64,000 bases of DNA from Acinetobacter colistiniresistens (lineage in GTDB: Bacteria; Pseudomonadota; Gammaproteobacteria; Pseudomonadales; Moraxellaceae). Numbering within the stretch: the first letter of the stretch is position 1; the number at the start of each line of letters is the position of its first letter. Location of the stretch: assembly GCF_000413935.1 (NCBI RefSeq), contig NZ_KE340383.1, forward strand, positions 1-64,000, written 5' to 3'. The translations under genes were made by a program, and so were the position numbers. The notes beneath the pieces were generated by a model that saw nothing but the letters and a program-made list of their open reading frames with translations, had not been told where the DNA came from and ran no database searches. This document shows, in pieces, positions 38,039 to 46,832 of this stretch.

Positions 38039-38284
38039 TTAATAATGTGGTGGTTTATCACTCATTGGGTCAAACGGAGCAATGCCTTCGGATAAATCTG
38101 AAGCCTCGACAAGTTGATAAAGTATCTGCATTTGTTTTTTCAAATCTGCAATCTCTTTGGCCTGAATCGCGAGTTGATCATTCAATTGTTCAACTAATTC
38201 ATCCAAAAATGCAATTCGGACTTGCAAATCTTCAATGGGTGCGGAAAATGACGCGTGATCATCAAAATTTTGTGGTTTAGTCAT
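38039..38284 (-). CDS. slyX: SlyX family protein
   Basis: An 81-residue coiled-coil protein with the SlyX pattern: IEDLQVRIAFLDELVEQLNDQL, continuing as heptads, and a C-terminal Pro-Pro-His-Tyr ending typical of the family. The function is unknown. GAGG lies 6 bases before ATG at 38284. It is divergent from uup with 32 bp between the starts; the 236-bp stretch between slyX and the next minus-strand gene holds no gene. Confidence 0.9.
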   Translation of the reverse strand: MTKPQNFDDHASFSAPIEDLQVRIAFLDELVEQLNDQLAIQAKEIADLKKQMQILYQLVEASDLSEGIAPFDPMSDKPPHY

Positions 38285-38316
38285 TTCAGACCTCATCTGA
38301 ACTTTTAGGAAACATT

Positions 38317-40221
38317 ATGGCCTATATTACTTTAAGGGATGTCCATCTCGCATTCGGCGGACCTGCCTTACTCGACGGCGCGAACTTTAACCTGGAACGT
38401 GGCGAACGAGTCTGTTTAATTGGTCGTAATGGCGAAGGTAAGTCTACTTTATTAAAACTGATTGAGGGAAGCTTGTTACCCGATAACGGTGAAGTTTCGA
38501 TTCAAAATGGTTTAACTGTTTCAATGTTAGCCCAAGACGTGCCAATGGACTCGGGCAAAGTTGCCGATATCGTTGCCGATGGTGCTGGTGAAGCTGCCAT
38601 TGTATTGAAAGAATACCATGAAGCAAGTGATGCCTGTGTCCTCGGTGATATGGATGCTTGCGACCGTATGGGTATGTTACAGCACAAACTGGATCAACTG
38701 GATGGTTGGGCATTAGAAAACAAGGTTAACTCCATTCTAAGTAAAATGGGGCTTGATCCCAATGCCGATTTAGCCGATCTCTCAGGCGGTCGTAAACGCC
38801 GTGTACTGTTGGCGCGTGCCCTACTCACTCAACCTGATGTGTTGTTGCTGGACGAACCAACCAACCATTTGGACGTTGAAAGTATCGAATGGCTAGAAAA
38901 GTTCCTGCTCGATCAAAACAATCTCACGTTATTGTTTATTTCGCATGACCGCTCATTTGTCGACAGTATTGCGACCCGCATTGTCGAACTTGATCGTGGT
39001 ATTTTACGTGGCTACGAAGGTAACTATTCGCGCTATCTCGAACTGAAAGCGCAGCAAATGGAAGCAGAAGAAAAACAAAATGCTTTATTTGATAAAAAGT
39101 TAGCGGAAGAAGAAGCTTGGATTCGTCAAGGCATTAAAGCACGTCGTACCCGTAACGAAGGCCGTGTCCGTGCCTTAAAAGACTTACGTGAGCAGTCTAA
39201 AGCACGTCGTTCACAACAGGGCAAAGTCAGTATGGCAACGCAAGAAGCCAACCGCTCTGGTAAGTTGGTGTTCGAGATTGAAAACTTAAGTGTCGGCTAC
39301 GACAACAAAGTACTGATTAATGATTTCTCTGCAATCGTGTTACGTGGTGACCGTATTGGTTTGGTCGGTGACAACGGTGTCGGTAAAACCACCTTGATCA
39401 AAGCCATTTTAGGCGAGATCGAACATGGCGGGTCAGTGAAAACTGGTACTCAACTGGAAGTTGCCTATTTTGATCAGTTGCGTAATGCACTCGACTTGGA
39501 AAAAACCGTGATGGCCAACGTGTCGGAAGGGTCTGACTTTGTCGATGTAAATGGTAACCGTCGTCATATCTATAGTTATCTGCAAGACTTTTTGTTCTCA
39601 CCAGAACGTGCCCGTACACCGGTTAAAGCCCTATCAGGTGGTGAGAGAAACCGTATTCTGTTAGCAAAACTGTTACTCAAGCCATCAAACTTGATCGTGA
39701 TGGATGAGCCGACCAATGACTTGGATATGGTGACACTTGAGTTGCTTGAAGAAATGCTGTCTGACTACAAAGGCACGTTGTTACTGATCTCGCATGACCG
39801 TGCTTTCATGGACAATGTCGTGACTTCAACATGGGTATTTGATGGTAAAGGTCAGATTGATGAATACATCGGTGGCTATCAAGATTACTTGGAACAGCGT
39901 CCTGACCAAAAAGTAGTTGACCAAAAAAGTGATGTAAAAAAAGCGCAAGCCAAAGCTGAAGCAGCGACTGCCGCAGCAGCACCGAAAAAAGTGAAGCTCA
40001 GTTATAAAGATCAGCGTGAGCTTGAACAACTGCCTGCTGAAATTGAAAAACTGGAAACCGAGCAAGCAGAGTTGTCAGCGAAACTGGCGGATGGTTCATG
40101 GTTTGTTTCAGATGCCAATGCAGCAACAGCAGCCAGCCAACGTTTAGCAGAAATTGAAGAATTGCTGTTGGAGAAGCTAGAGCGCTGGGACATTTTAGAA
40201 AATATGTCGAAAGGCAGCTAA
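38317..40221 (+). CDS. uup: ABC-F family ATPase Uup
   Basis: A soluble tandem ATP-binding cassette protein of 634 residues. Two Walker A motifs (GRNGEGKST and GDNGVGKTT) and two ABC signatures (LSGGRKRR and LSGGERNR) are present, each with a Walker B and DEPTN. A C-terminal coiled-coil domain (about 560-630) is characteristic of Uup. Uup proteins bind DNA and ribosomes and affect transposon precise excision and translation. AGGAAACATT precedes ATG. Confidence 0.94.
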   Translation: MAYITLRDVHLAFGGPALLDGANFNLERGERVCLIGRNGEGKSTLLKLIEGSLLPDNGEVSIQNGLTVSMLAQDVPMDSGKVADIVADGAGEAAIVLKEYHEASDACVLGDMDACDRMGMLQHKLDQLDGWALENKVNSILSKMGLDPNADLADLSGGRKRRVLLARALLTQPDVLLLDEPTNHLDVESIEWLEKFLLDQNNLTLLFISHDRSFVDSIATRIVELDRGILRGYEGNYSRYLELKAQQMEAEEKQNALFDKKLAEEEAWIRQGIKARRTRNEGRVRALKDLREQSKARRSQQGKVSMATQEANRSGKLVFEIENLSVGYDNKVLINDFSAIVLRGDRIGLVGDNGVGKTTLIKAILGEIEHGGSVKTGTQLEVAYFDQLRNALDLEKTVMANVSEGSDFVDVNGNRRHIYSYLQDFLFSPERARTPVKALSGGERNRILLAKLLLKPSNLIVMDEPTNDLDMVTLELLEEMLSDYKGTLLLISHDRAFMDNVVTSTWVFDGKGQIDEYIGGYQDYLEQRPDQKVVDQKSDVKKAQAKAEAATAAAAPKKVKLSYKDQRELEQLPAEIEKLETEQAELSAKLADGSWFVSDANAATAASQRLAEIEELLLEKLERWDILENMSKGS

Positions 40222-40227
40222 GCAGAG

Positions 40228-40262
40228 TAAGCATTTATCCTTTCGAGGGTAAATGCTTATTT
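40228..40262. terminator. Stem-loop terminator between uup and the macrodomain gene
   Basis: TAAGCATTTA (40228-40237) pairs with TAAATGCTTA (40250-40259); the tail is only weakly U-rich. It separates convergent genes. Confidence 0.65.
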
Positions 40263-40276
40263 CCCATATATTCGAT

Positions 40277-40819
40277 TTACTCTAAATTAAAATCATCTTT
40301 AATTTGTTGGTAAATATTCAAGTTTTCATCATCAAAACAAACAAAAATCACTTCTTGTACAAACTGGCTTTGACTTAATTCTTTACTGATTGTAGTTAAG
40401 GCAATTTGAGCAGCAAGTTGCTTAGGGAAACGATAGATTCCTGTTGAAATATTTGGAAAGGCAACATGCTCCAGTTCCAACTGCTCTGCCAATTTAAAGC
40501 AATTCCGATATGCATTTTCGAGCAATCTGGCTTCCTGATGTTGTCCATCCACCCATGTTGGTCCAACAGTATGAATCACATATTTTGCAGGTAGATTCCC
40601 AGCCGTCGTCACGACAGCTTCTCCAACAGCACAGCCCCCTTGCTTAGCACGAATCTTCTGACAATCAGCCAAAATTGCAGCTCCACCCTGCCGATGAATC
40701 GCACCATCAACACCCCCACCGCCTAATAGTGAAGTATTCGCTGCATTGACAATCGCATCGACAACAATTTGAGTAATGTCACCTTTTATAATATTGATGG
40801 TTTTCAATCTTTTCTCCAT
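40277..40819 (-). CDS. Macrodomain protein (O-acetyl-ADP-ribose deacetylase-like)
   Basis: A 180-residue stand-alone MacroD-type domain. ADP-ribose-binding motifs are [22 protein letters not shown] (about 26-47) and [11 protein letters not shown]. It probably hydrolyses O-acetyl-ADP-ribose or ADP-ribosylated substrates, as E. coli YmdB does; YmdB also modulates RNase III. No partner genes of an ADP-ribosylation toxin system are near. Confidence 0.93.
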   Translation of the reverse strand: MEKRLKTINIIKGDITQIVVDAIVNAANTSLLGGGGVDGAIHRQGGAAILADCQKIRAKQGGCAVGEAVVTTAGNLPAKYVIHTVGPTWVDGQHQEARLLENAYRNCFKLAEQLELEHVAFPNISTGIYRFPKQLAAQIALTTISKELSQSQFVQEVIFVCFDDENLNIYQQIKDDFNLE

Positions 40820-40934
40820 TTATTTTAGCTAAACAATTATAAAAACAAACTTCATTTAATATGACATTTAAAGTCGCCACCCACACTTCATGCTACACTG
40901 CTGCAAAATTCAACGTTATACATTTTTCGAATTT

Positions 40935-41870
40935 ATGAGTCAAAAACAGCCTTATACCCCTGGCGAATTTCAATGGAAATTTCTCTTACCCAAGTATTGG
41001 AAAATCTGGATCGCCATTACTTTTTTAATGCTATTGGCCGTCTTACCTTGGGCAATTCAGTGGCGCTTGGCTCATGGCTTGGCGGCTTTGTGCTGGCGCT
41101 TACTCAAATCACGTCGTAAAACTACACTTCGGAATTTAGAACTCTGTTTCCCAGAGTGGTCCCCAGCGGAAGTTGAAACACAAGCCAAGCAGGTTTTTGT
41201 GGATATGATGCTGGGGGTATTTGAAACCCTGAATGCATGGTACTGTCCAAAGTGGTTTAAAGGTCGCCACAGTGTTGAAGGCTTAGAACATATCACCCAT
41301 GCACAGGCGCAAGGCAAAGGCGTATTATTACTCGGTACACACAGTACTTTGCTCGATGCAGGCGGTTATATTTCAGCTCAATACTTTGAACCTGATGTCG
41401 TATACCGACCACAGAATAATCCGCTGTTAGATATGCTGATTTATCGTTGCCGCGCGACTATTTATCAACATCAGATTGACCACGATGATATGCGTGGCTT
41501 AATTCGTCGCCTCAAAGACGGCGGTGCAATCTGGTACAGCCCAGATCAGGATTTTGGTTTAAAACAAGGTGTGATGGCGCCCTTCTTTGGTGTGCCGGCA
41601 GCAACCGTAACAGCACACCGCCGTTTGTTAAAAATCTCAAAAGCAGTCGCAATTCCCTTGTATTTCTACCGTTATGGCGATATTCGCAATCCGCAATATA
41701 AAGTGTTGATTGAGCCAATGGTGGAAAATATGCCAAGTGAAGATGAAGTGGATGATGCAGTTCGCGTCAATCAGATTATTGAAGCCCAACTACGCATCGC
41801 ACCTACCCAATGGATGTGGTTCCACCGTCGTTTTAAAACCCGTGCCGAAGGTTACGACAAAATTTATTAA
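40935..41870 (+). CDS. LpxL-family lysophospholipid/lipid A acyltransferase
   Basis: An inner-membrane acyltransferase of 311 residues (from ATG 40935). A transmembrane helix lies at about 24-42. The catalytic HxxxxD is H136 to D141 in GTHSTLLDAG, and the PDQDFGLKQG block at about 203-212 is typical of LpxL/LpxM enzymes. It adds a secondary acyl chain to lipid A or lipooligosaccharide. The genome position is not diagnostic of LpxL versus LpxM. A minus-strand terminator hairpin follows. Confidence 0.9.
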   Translation: MSQKQPYTPGEFQWKFLLPKYWKIWIAITFLMLLAVLPWAIQWRLAHGLAALCWRLLKSRRKTTLRNLELCFPEWSPAEVETQAKQVFVDMMLGVFETLNAWYCPKWFKGRHSVEGLEHITHAQAQGKGVLLLGTHSTLLDAGGYISAQYFEPDVVYRPQNNPLLDMLIYRCRATIYQHQIDHDDMRGLIRRLKDGGAIWYSPDQDFGLKQGVMAPFFGVPAATVTAHRRLLKISKAVAIPLYFYRYGDIRNPQYKVLIEPMVENMPSEDEVDDAVRVNQIIEAQLRIAPTQWMWFHRRFKTRAEGYDKIY

Positions 41871-41873
41871 TAC

Positions 41874-41913
41874 AAAAAGAGCCGCTTCATTAAAGAATGA
41901 AGCGGCTCTAAAT
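41874..41913. terminator. Strong terminator hairpin between convergent genes
   Basis: A perfect 13-bp stem (41880-41892 with 41897-41909) with an AAAG loop. The minus-strand side has a U-run, so it best serves the lipoprotein gene at 41931-43487. Confidence 0.88.
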
Positions 41914-41930
41914 TCAACTAAGGACAACAA

Positions 41931-43487
41931 TTAATTCGGGAAAATCACACCGGTATTTAAATCAAAATAGGTTGGCGTGTTGCTATACACTGAACCCAAT
42001 TTAACATTAATGAACCAGCCTAAATTGCCCTGATCTTGTAAACGGTTTTGGATTTCACTTGGTAGATCCAATTTATAAATCGCATCTGCTTTAAAGACTT
42101 TTGATTCGATGCTGGTTGTGCTTTCACTATCGCGTTCAAATAAATAGCCTTTGGTATTGAAGAACTGAATCGCATTGTCCTTATCAATTAGATGATAACC
42201 TTCAGCAGCTTGTTGCTTCAGCAATAAATCAAGTTTGGTTGGATTGTCATCATAGAATCCAGCATCTGACGTCGGCATTTCAAAATAACGATAACTATAG
42301 GTTCCATTATGAGCACTACTGTTGACACAGGTCGGTACATAAAAAGTCCCATTGCTAGAACCATTATTGGTAAAAGTACTTCCTGCATAAATTAATTTAC
42401 AACCTTGCGCTCCGAGTTCATTGAAGGCTGCCAAAATATTGGTGCGATTTGCATTACTATTCAAAATAAAGCGATTATCATAACTATAGGTTACTGATTT
42501 TTTATCGTTTTTCACGAATAGATATTTATAATTGTTGCTTGGGTCTTCACCTAATGAAGACTTATAGGCAAAACCAGACTCACCTTGCTTTTTAATTTCA
42601 GCCAACCAGAACAAATAAACATTGGCGACCACATTGGTTTTAACATCCGCAATTTTATAACTATAAGTATCGGTTGAAGCATTATTTTTTATATATAAAT
42701 TCTTAGGCTCAGGGAAATCACTATTGGCTTTTTTCACATCCAAAGAGCTACCCGCTAAGGCAAAACCTTGCCCCCCCTGCTCATTGGCTTGCGCCAAGAA
42801 ATTGGCCCAAGACGTTTGATTATCGAGTAGACGATAACTTGCAGTTGCCTTAGCCACCGTCGGTTTTAATAAACTATAGCCTTCAACATTGGTACGGGTA
42901 TAACACGTGACAACTTTAGATGGATCGACTGAATCCATATAAGTTTGAATATCTTTGATACTCGCTGTTTCACTCACAGCACACATCCCATCGCCTTTAA
43001 AGGCATAAGCCGAAGCGACAGCATTACGGTATCGATCGGTATATTTCACTCGATTCGCTGTGGTTGTGCCACTGGTTTCAGTCGGAGCAATCTCAGTCAG
43101 CAATGCATCATCCGTAGCAACCACATAGGTTTTAATGACAGCCCCTGTACAGTCCTGTTTTTCGAACTGACGGGTTTCCGTGGTAAAGCGAACACTATTA
43201 TCTGAAGCTTTATAGACCGTCAAATTTGAACGACGCCCTTCAAAACAAAAACCTCCCAACCAAGACCCCACAAAACGATCTGCCACAACAGGCGTTGGAG
43301 TCGGTGTAGGCGTTGGAGTCGGTGTAGGTGTTGGAGTTGGAGTCGGTGTAGGCGTTGGTGTTGGTGTTGGTGTTGGTGTTGGTGTTGGTGTTGGTGTTGG
43401 TGTTGAGTCTGAATCATTATCAGATCCACAACCAACTAAAAGTGCGCAAGTTACGCTAAGTGCAAGTTGAGTCCATATATTTTTCAT
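41931..43487 (-). CDS. Lipoprotein with Pro-Thr stalk and DUF4177-like repeats
   Basis: A 518-residue lipoprotein (lipobox LVGC, Cys20). Residues 29-66 are 19 consecutive Thr-Pro pairs. A first domain of about 150 residues ([13 protein letters not shown] onwards) follows. The rest is a tandem array of about five modules of roughly 55-70 residues. Each has a helix ending in an EQGGQGF/ELGAQGC/QQAAEGY-type motif and a strand with a YSYK/YSYR-type motif. The motif pair resembles DUF4177, a small alpha/beta domain; the match is by eye. The exposed stalk and repeats suggest a surface-display or interaction protein. GAGGGTG precedes ATG. Confidence 0.75.
   Translation of the reverse strand: MKNIWTQLALSVTCALLVGCGSDNDSDSTPTPTPTPTPTPTPTPTPTPTPTPTPTPTPTPTPTPTPVVADRFVGSWLGGFCFEGRRSNLTVYKASDNSVRFTTETRQFEKQDCTGAVIKTYVVATDDALLTEIAPTETSGTTTANRVKYTDRYRNAVASAYAFKGDGMCAVSETASIKDIQTYMDSVDPSKVVTCYTRTNVEGYSLLKPTVAKATASYRLLDNQTSWANFLAQANEQGGQGFALAGSSLDVKKANSDFPEPKNLYIKNNASTDTYSYKIADVKTNVVANVYLFWLAEIKKQGESGFAYKSSLGEDPSNNYKYLFVKNDKKSVTYSYDNRFILNSNANRTNILAAFNELGAQGCKLIYAGSTFTNNGSSNGTFYVPTCVNSSAHNGTYSYRYFEMPTSDAGFYDDNPTKLDLLLKQQAAEGYHLIDKDNAIQFFNTKGYLFERDSESTTSIESKVFKADAIYKLDLPSEIQNRLQDQGNLGWFINVKLGSVYSNTPTYFDLNTGVIFPN
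43290..43403 (-). repeat. Hexanucleotide tract coding (Thr-Pro)19
   Basis: A 114-bp tract of near-identical 6-bp units inside the lipoprotein gene. Part is pure (GGTGTT repeats, plus strand) and part has GGAGTC/GTAGGC variants. Unit number can change in frame by slippage, altering stalk length without a frameshift. Confidence 0.9.
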
Positions 43488-43621
43488 TGCATCACCCTCT
43501 GTGTGATTTTTTCACATATTGTGTATGTGAAAATTTAACACTTTTATTCTTGAGTGCAAATATGTTTATGCGTAAATTAATAACGAAAGGTAAAATCATT
43601 TTTTATTAATGGTTCGAAGGT

Positions 43622-44857
43622 ATGGATGCTCAAGAAAACTTAGCAAGACAATTTAGTTCTTTACCGAAAGAATGGCAGGCATGGTTAGAGGAGAATTTAG
43701 CGCGCGGCTGTGCTCCGATCGACTTAGTCAATATTTTGTTGCGTGAAGGTTTAATTGACCTGTATAAGGATTTCTCTGCTCCTACACAGGCTGAAGAGCA
43801 ACATTACAGAGAACTTGAACAGGCTGCAGCAGCAAAGCAAACTCAACTCAGCAGTGTGTTTACTCCTGAACAAAAGAAATGGCTGGCTCAGGCGGTACTC
43901 GATGGTTTAAGTAAAGCGGATATTTATCAAACTTTAACCAAACAAGGACTAAGTGAAATTGATATTGCGCTGGAATGTGTGCAACTCAAGCAAGATCCTT
44001 ATTTTCAAATTGCTCAAGAACAACATTTTCTGCTCAAAAAACGCAATTGGCTCTTGGAGACCCTCGATCGTTTTGCCCGTTTAAATCCTGACTATCAGCA
44101 GATTAAGCGAATTTCAAAACCTACCTTCTCAGAATTTATTCAAGATTATTACAGCCGTAACCTCCCTGTGATTTTGACCGATGCCATCCAACATTGGCCT
44201 GCTTTGCACAAATGGTCGCCCCAATATTTCAAACAAACTGTCGGTACGCAAGAAGTCGAAGTCCAATTCAATCGGGAACAAGACCTTTTATTTGAACGAA
44301 ATTCAACTCAACATAAAACCAAGATGCAGATGAATGACTTTGTCGATTTAATCGAGCAGAGCCAACATTCCAATAATTTTTATATGACCGCAAACAATGC
44401 CAAGGCCAGCCACACCAGTCTGGCAGCCTTGTTTCAAGATATTGATCATTTTCATGGCTATACTGACCATACTCAGGTCTATGATCGTAGCTTCATCTGG
44501 TTCGGGCCCAAAGGGACATTTACGCCCCTACATCATGACTTAACCAATAATGTTCTGGTGCAAATTTATGGGCGGAAAAAAGTTACCCTGATTCCAGCCT
44601 TACAAACACCGCATCTCTATAATGATGTGGCCGTATTTAGTAAAATTGCCGACCCTCTTCAACCCAATTTAGTTGAAGCATTCCCTGATTTTATCCATAG
44701 CAGTAAAATCGAATGTGTCCTGAACGAAGGGGAATCCTTGTTCATTCCGCTGGGTTGGTGGCATTGTGTTGAGAGTCTGGATATTTCGATGAGTGTTTCT
44801 TTTACTCATTTTAATATCGATAATGGGGGCGCTGAATCGTTCCCATCCCCAAGCTGA
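43622..44857 (+). CDS. JmjC/cupin-like 2OG-dependent oxygenase
   Basis: A 411-residue protein. The C-terminal half (about 170-405) is a cupin_8/JmjC-like domain with iron ligands His304-x-Asp306 in TPLHHDL and His381 in GWWHCVES, plus VPKGT-like GPKGTFT. The N-terminal part has two copies of a helical module (residues 14-44 and 80-110) that align with Trp-Leu and GL at matching positions. Substrate is unknown; JmjC-type enzymes hydroxylate ribosomal proteins or small molecules. It heads a likely three-gene unit: the next gene starts 43 bp downstream. Confidence 0.85.
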   Translation: MDAQENLARQFSSLPKEWQAWLEENLARGCAPIDLVNILLREGLIDLYKDFSAPTQAEEQHYRELEQAAAAKQTQLSSVFTPEQKKWLAQAVLDGLSKADIYQTLTKQGLSEIDIALECVQLKQDPYFQIAQEQHFLLKKRNWLLETLDRFARLNPDYQQIKRISKPTFSEFIQDYYSRNLPVILTDAIQHWPALHKWSPQYFKQTVGTQEVEVQFNREQDLLFERNSTQHKTKMQMNDFVDLIEQSQHSNNFYMTANNAKASHTSLAALFQDIDHFHGYTDHTQVYDRSFIWFGPKGTFTPLHHDLTNNVLVQIYGRKKVTLIPALQTPHLYNDVAVFSKIADPLQPNLVEAFPDFIHSSKIECVLNEGESLFIPLGWWHCVESLDISMSVSFTHFNIDNGGAESFPSPS

Positions 44858-44900
44858 TGCTTAAAGTAATTTATGTCGAATCCATTGTTAAGGTGATTTA

Positions 44901-45782
44901 ATGGTAAAACCCGTAGCCCCAGTCATAATAAACAATGAGCAACCTCTGCCGAATGCATCTGGCGTGATTCCACAAGATGCAGAAACCACATTGGAAAGCA
45001 TTTTTCCAATGATGCAACATATTGCGCGTTGGCTGATTCATTCGGGTGTCGGTTATACTGATTTTGTTGCTGCACTGAAACCGATTTTCTATCAACAGGC
45101 ATTGGTTGAATTAGAACGCATCAAACAAAATAAAACCGATTCAGCGGTCAGTTTATTATCAGGATTGCATCGCAAAGATGTCAGTGCCTTTAGACAGCAA
45201 GCCAATCAAGCCAGCACTGAAGCCCCTAATTTTGCCATTAGTGTCCCTGCCCGTGTGATTGCACGCTGGATTGCCTTGGATCTTCCTCATCAAATTCCGA
45301 TCTCTGGTGAGGAAAATAGCTTTGAGGCGTTGGTGAAACATATTTCTACTGAAAAACATCCTCGTTCAATTTTATTCGAATTACAACGCTTAGGTGTCGT
45401 GGAGCAAATTGATCAGCAAGTTGTATTACAACAAAATAGCTTTACTCCTGATAATCAGATGCAAGAAAGCAAAGCCCTCTTCTCTGCAAATCTCAGCGAC
45501 CATTTGGCCGCAGGGATTGATAACTTTATTAGTGAAAAGCCTTTTACCCATCTCGAACAGGCCGTACATGCCGAAAAATTAACAGCAGCATCGGTTGAAG
45601 CACTTCGACAGTTGAGTATCCAGCTTTGGCAAGACATGGCAAAACAACTCTTAAATGCCGCGATCCAGCATTGTGACCAAGACCAAGGAAAAGATGATGC
45701 GGATTATCAATTTCGCTTTGGTGTCTACCAGTACGATACTCAGATAACACTACAAGTGCCTTATATTTTTAAGGATAAATAA
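44901..45782 (+). CDS. DUF6502 family protein
   Basis: A 293-residue cytoplasmic protein with the family pattern: IARWLIHSGVGYTDFVAALKPIFYQQAL near 40-67, then SLLSGLHRKDVSAFR and a winged-helix-like first half. The layout suggests a transcription-factor-like protein, since the first half looks like helix-turn-helix. Function is unproven. AAGGTGATTTA precedes ATG. The lipoprotein gene starts 2 bp after its stop codon, so translation is probably coupled. Confidence 0.8.
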   Translation: MVKPVAPVIINNEQPLPNASGVIPQDAETTLESIFPMMQHIARWLIHSGVGYTDFVAALKPIFYQQALVELERIKQNKTDSAVSLLSGLHRKDVSAFRQQANQASTEAPNFAISVPARVIARWIALDLPHQIPISGEENSFEALVKHISTEKHPRSILFELQRLGVVEQIDQQVVLQQNSFTPDNQMQESKALFSANLSDHLAAGIDNFISEKPFTHLEQAVHAEKLTAASVEALRQLSIQLWQDMAKQLLNAAIQHCDQDQGKDDADYQFRFGVYQYDTQITLQVPYIFKDK

Positions 45783-45784
45783 CA

Positions 45785-46519
45785 ATGAGAAGCTTATTGC
45801 TCGTTACGATTTCTTTCATTTCAGTGGTTGTGTTAACTGCGTGTGGAGAAAACTTTTCTGTTGCCAATGTCAGTCTGGGTGGGAGCGGATCTGGTACACA
45901 AAAACCCTTGCCTGGTGGCGGCAATGGTGGGGGTTCTAATCCTTCGACTGGCGACAAAGATGAAGCTTATGAATATGTGGTCACTGTTCCACAAGAAACC
46001 CAAGATACCTGTATGGGAATACAGCGCAATTTGCGACTGATCGATGCAGAGTCAAAACAACCTCTGCCTCTTGGTCATGTTCAGCCACTCAACATCACCC
46101 CTCTACAAATCGAAATTAAAAACACCACACCGAATTATGTCTATCAACTGACTCCACTCTGTCGCCCAATTGAATATCAAATTGATCAAACCACCATGTT
46201 TCATGGCCAAGCTCTACGGTGTGGCGCAGATCAAGACGAACTTCAAGTCTTGCGTCCATATGAAACACGTATATATGAGCTCGATCTTAACTTTGCACAA
46301 ACCGAACTTCCCTTCACTGTAAAATATAATGCTTTTTATCAGACTGAATTGCCGAAGAATGATATCCCTTGGGAAAAATGTGATGTAGCCAAAATTACTG
46401 TTCCTATTCACAAACGCCGTATTTCAAAAGATATTGGAACAGAGCAGCCTCCTATCACACTTCCTGAAGTGCCAAATGGTGAACACCCTGAAATACCGAA
46501 GGGAGAAAAACCCGAATAG
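45785..46519 (+). CDS. Hypothetical lipoprotein
   Basis: A 244-residue lipoprotein with signal peptide and lipobox LTAC (Cys20). A Gly/Ser-rich linker follows (GGSGSGTQKPLPGGGNGGGS, about 32-51). The middle domain has several Cys (CMGI, CRPIE, RCGAD, KCDV), so disulphides are possible. The C-terminal tail has a Pro-Glu-rich imperfect repeat (EVPNGEHPEIPKGEKPE). No family is recognised. It is likely co-transcribed with the DUF6502 gene. Confidence 0.75.
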   Translation: MRSLLLVTISFISVVVLTACGENFSVANVSLGGSGSGTQKPLPGGGNGGGSNPSTGDKDEAYEYVVTVPQETQDTCMGIQRNLRLIDAESKQPLPLGHVQPLNITPLQIEIKNTTPNYVYQLTPLCRPIEYQIDQTTMFHGQALRCGADQDELQVLRPYETRIYELDLNFAQTELPFTVKYNAFYQTELPKNDIPWEKCDVAKITVPIHKRRISKDIGTEQPPITLPEVPNGEHPEIPKGEKPE

Positions 46520-46544
46520 AATATTGTCATATCACAAAATTAAA

Positions 46545-46575
46545 ACCCGAGTTCTGCATCCTGCAAAACTCGGGT
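46545..46575 (-). terminator. Stem-loop, terminator-like for the minus strand
   Basis: ACCCGAGTT (46545-46553) pairs with AACTCGGGT (46567-46575). On the minus strand it is followed by TTTTAATTTT, so it would terminate leftward transcription about 260 bp past the phosphatase gene. The plus-strand side lacks a U-run. Confidence 0.6.
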
Positions 46576-46607
46576 AAATGAGGTTGTGCTTTCAAACTAC
46601 TTTTATT

Positions 46608-46779
46608 TTCCTGCGTCCATCGCATGCATCATATCCATGATGACTGTTCCATCTCAGCGTCGCTATCCTTAAACGGAAATCCATTCCTGCGTCCTTGTGC
46701 TGATGTATTTAGAATAAACCTTTTAGTCATGTCCGACTATTCGTTGCAGACTTAAATCTATGTACGAAATAACGTACAT
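46608..46779. repeat. Repeat-rich convergent intergenic region
   Basis: The gap 46520-46832 has no gene. It contains a perfect 11-bp direct repeat TTCCTGCGTCC (46608-46618 and 46684-46694) and a 7-bp inverted repeat ATGTACG/CGTACAT (46760-46766 and 46773-46779). The genes on both sides converge, so a promoter operator would be unexpected here. A dispersed repeat, 3'UTR RNA or small RNA on the minus strand are options. Confidence 0.45.
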
Positions 46780-46832
46780 TAATTAGTTAAACTTTAAAAT
46801 CAAGCCATTGCCCAAGCCCCTCTCGCATAACA

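Noticed and set aside
43290..43403. Tandem repeat considered as a CRISPR-like or regulatory array
   Set aside because: Units are 6 bp without spacers and are in frame within the lipoprotein gene as Thr-Pro codons.
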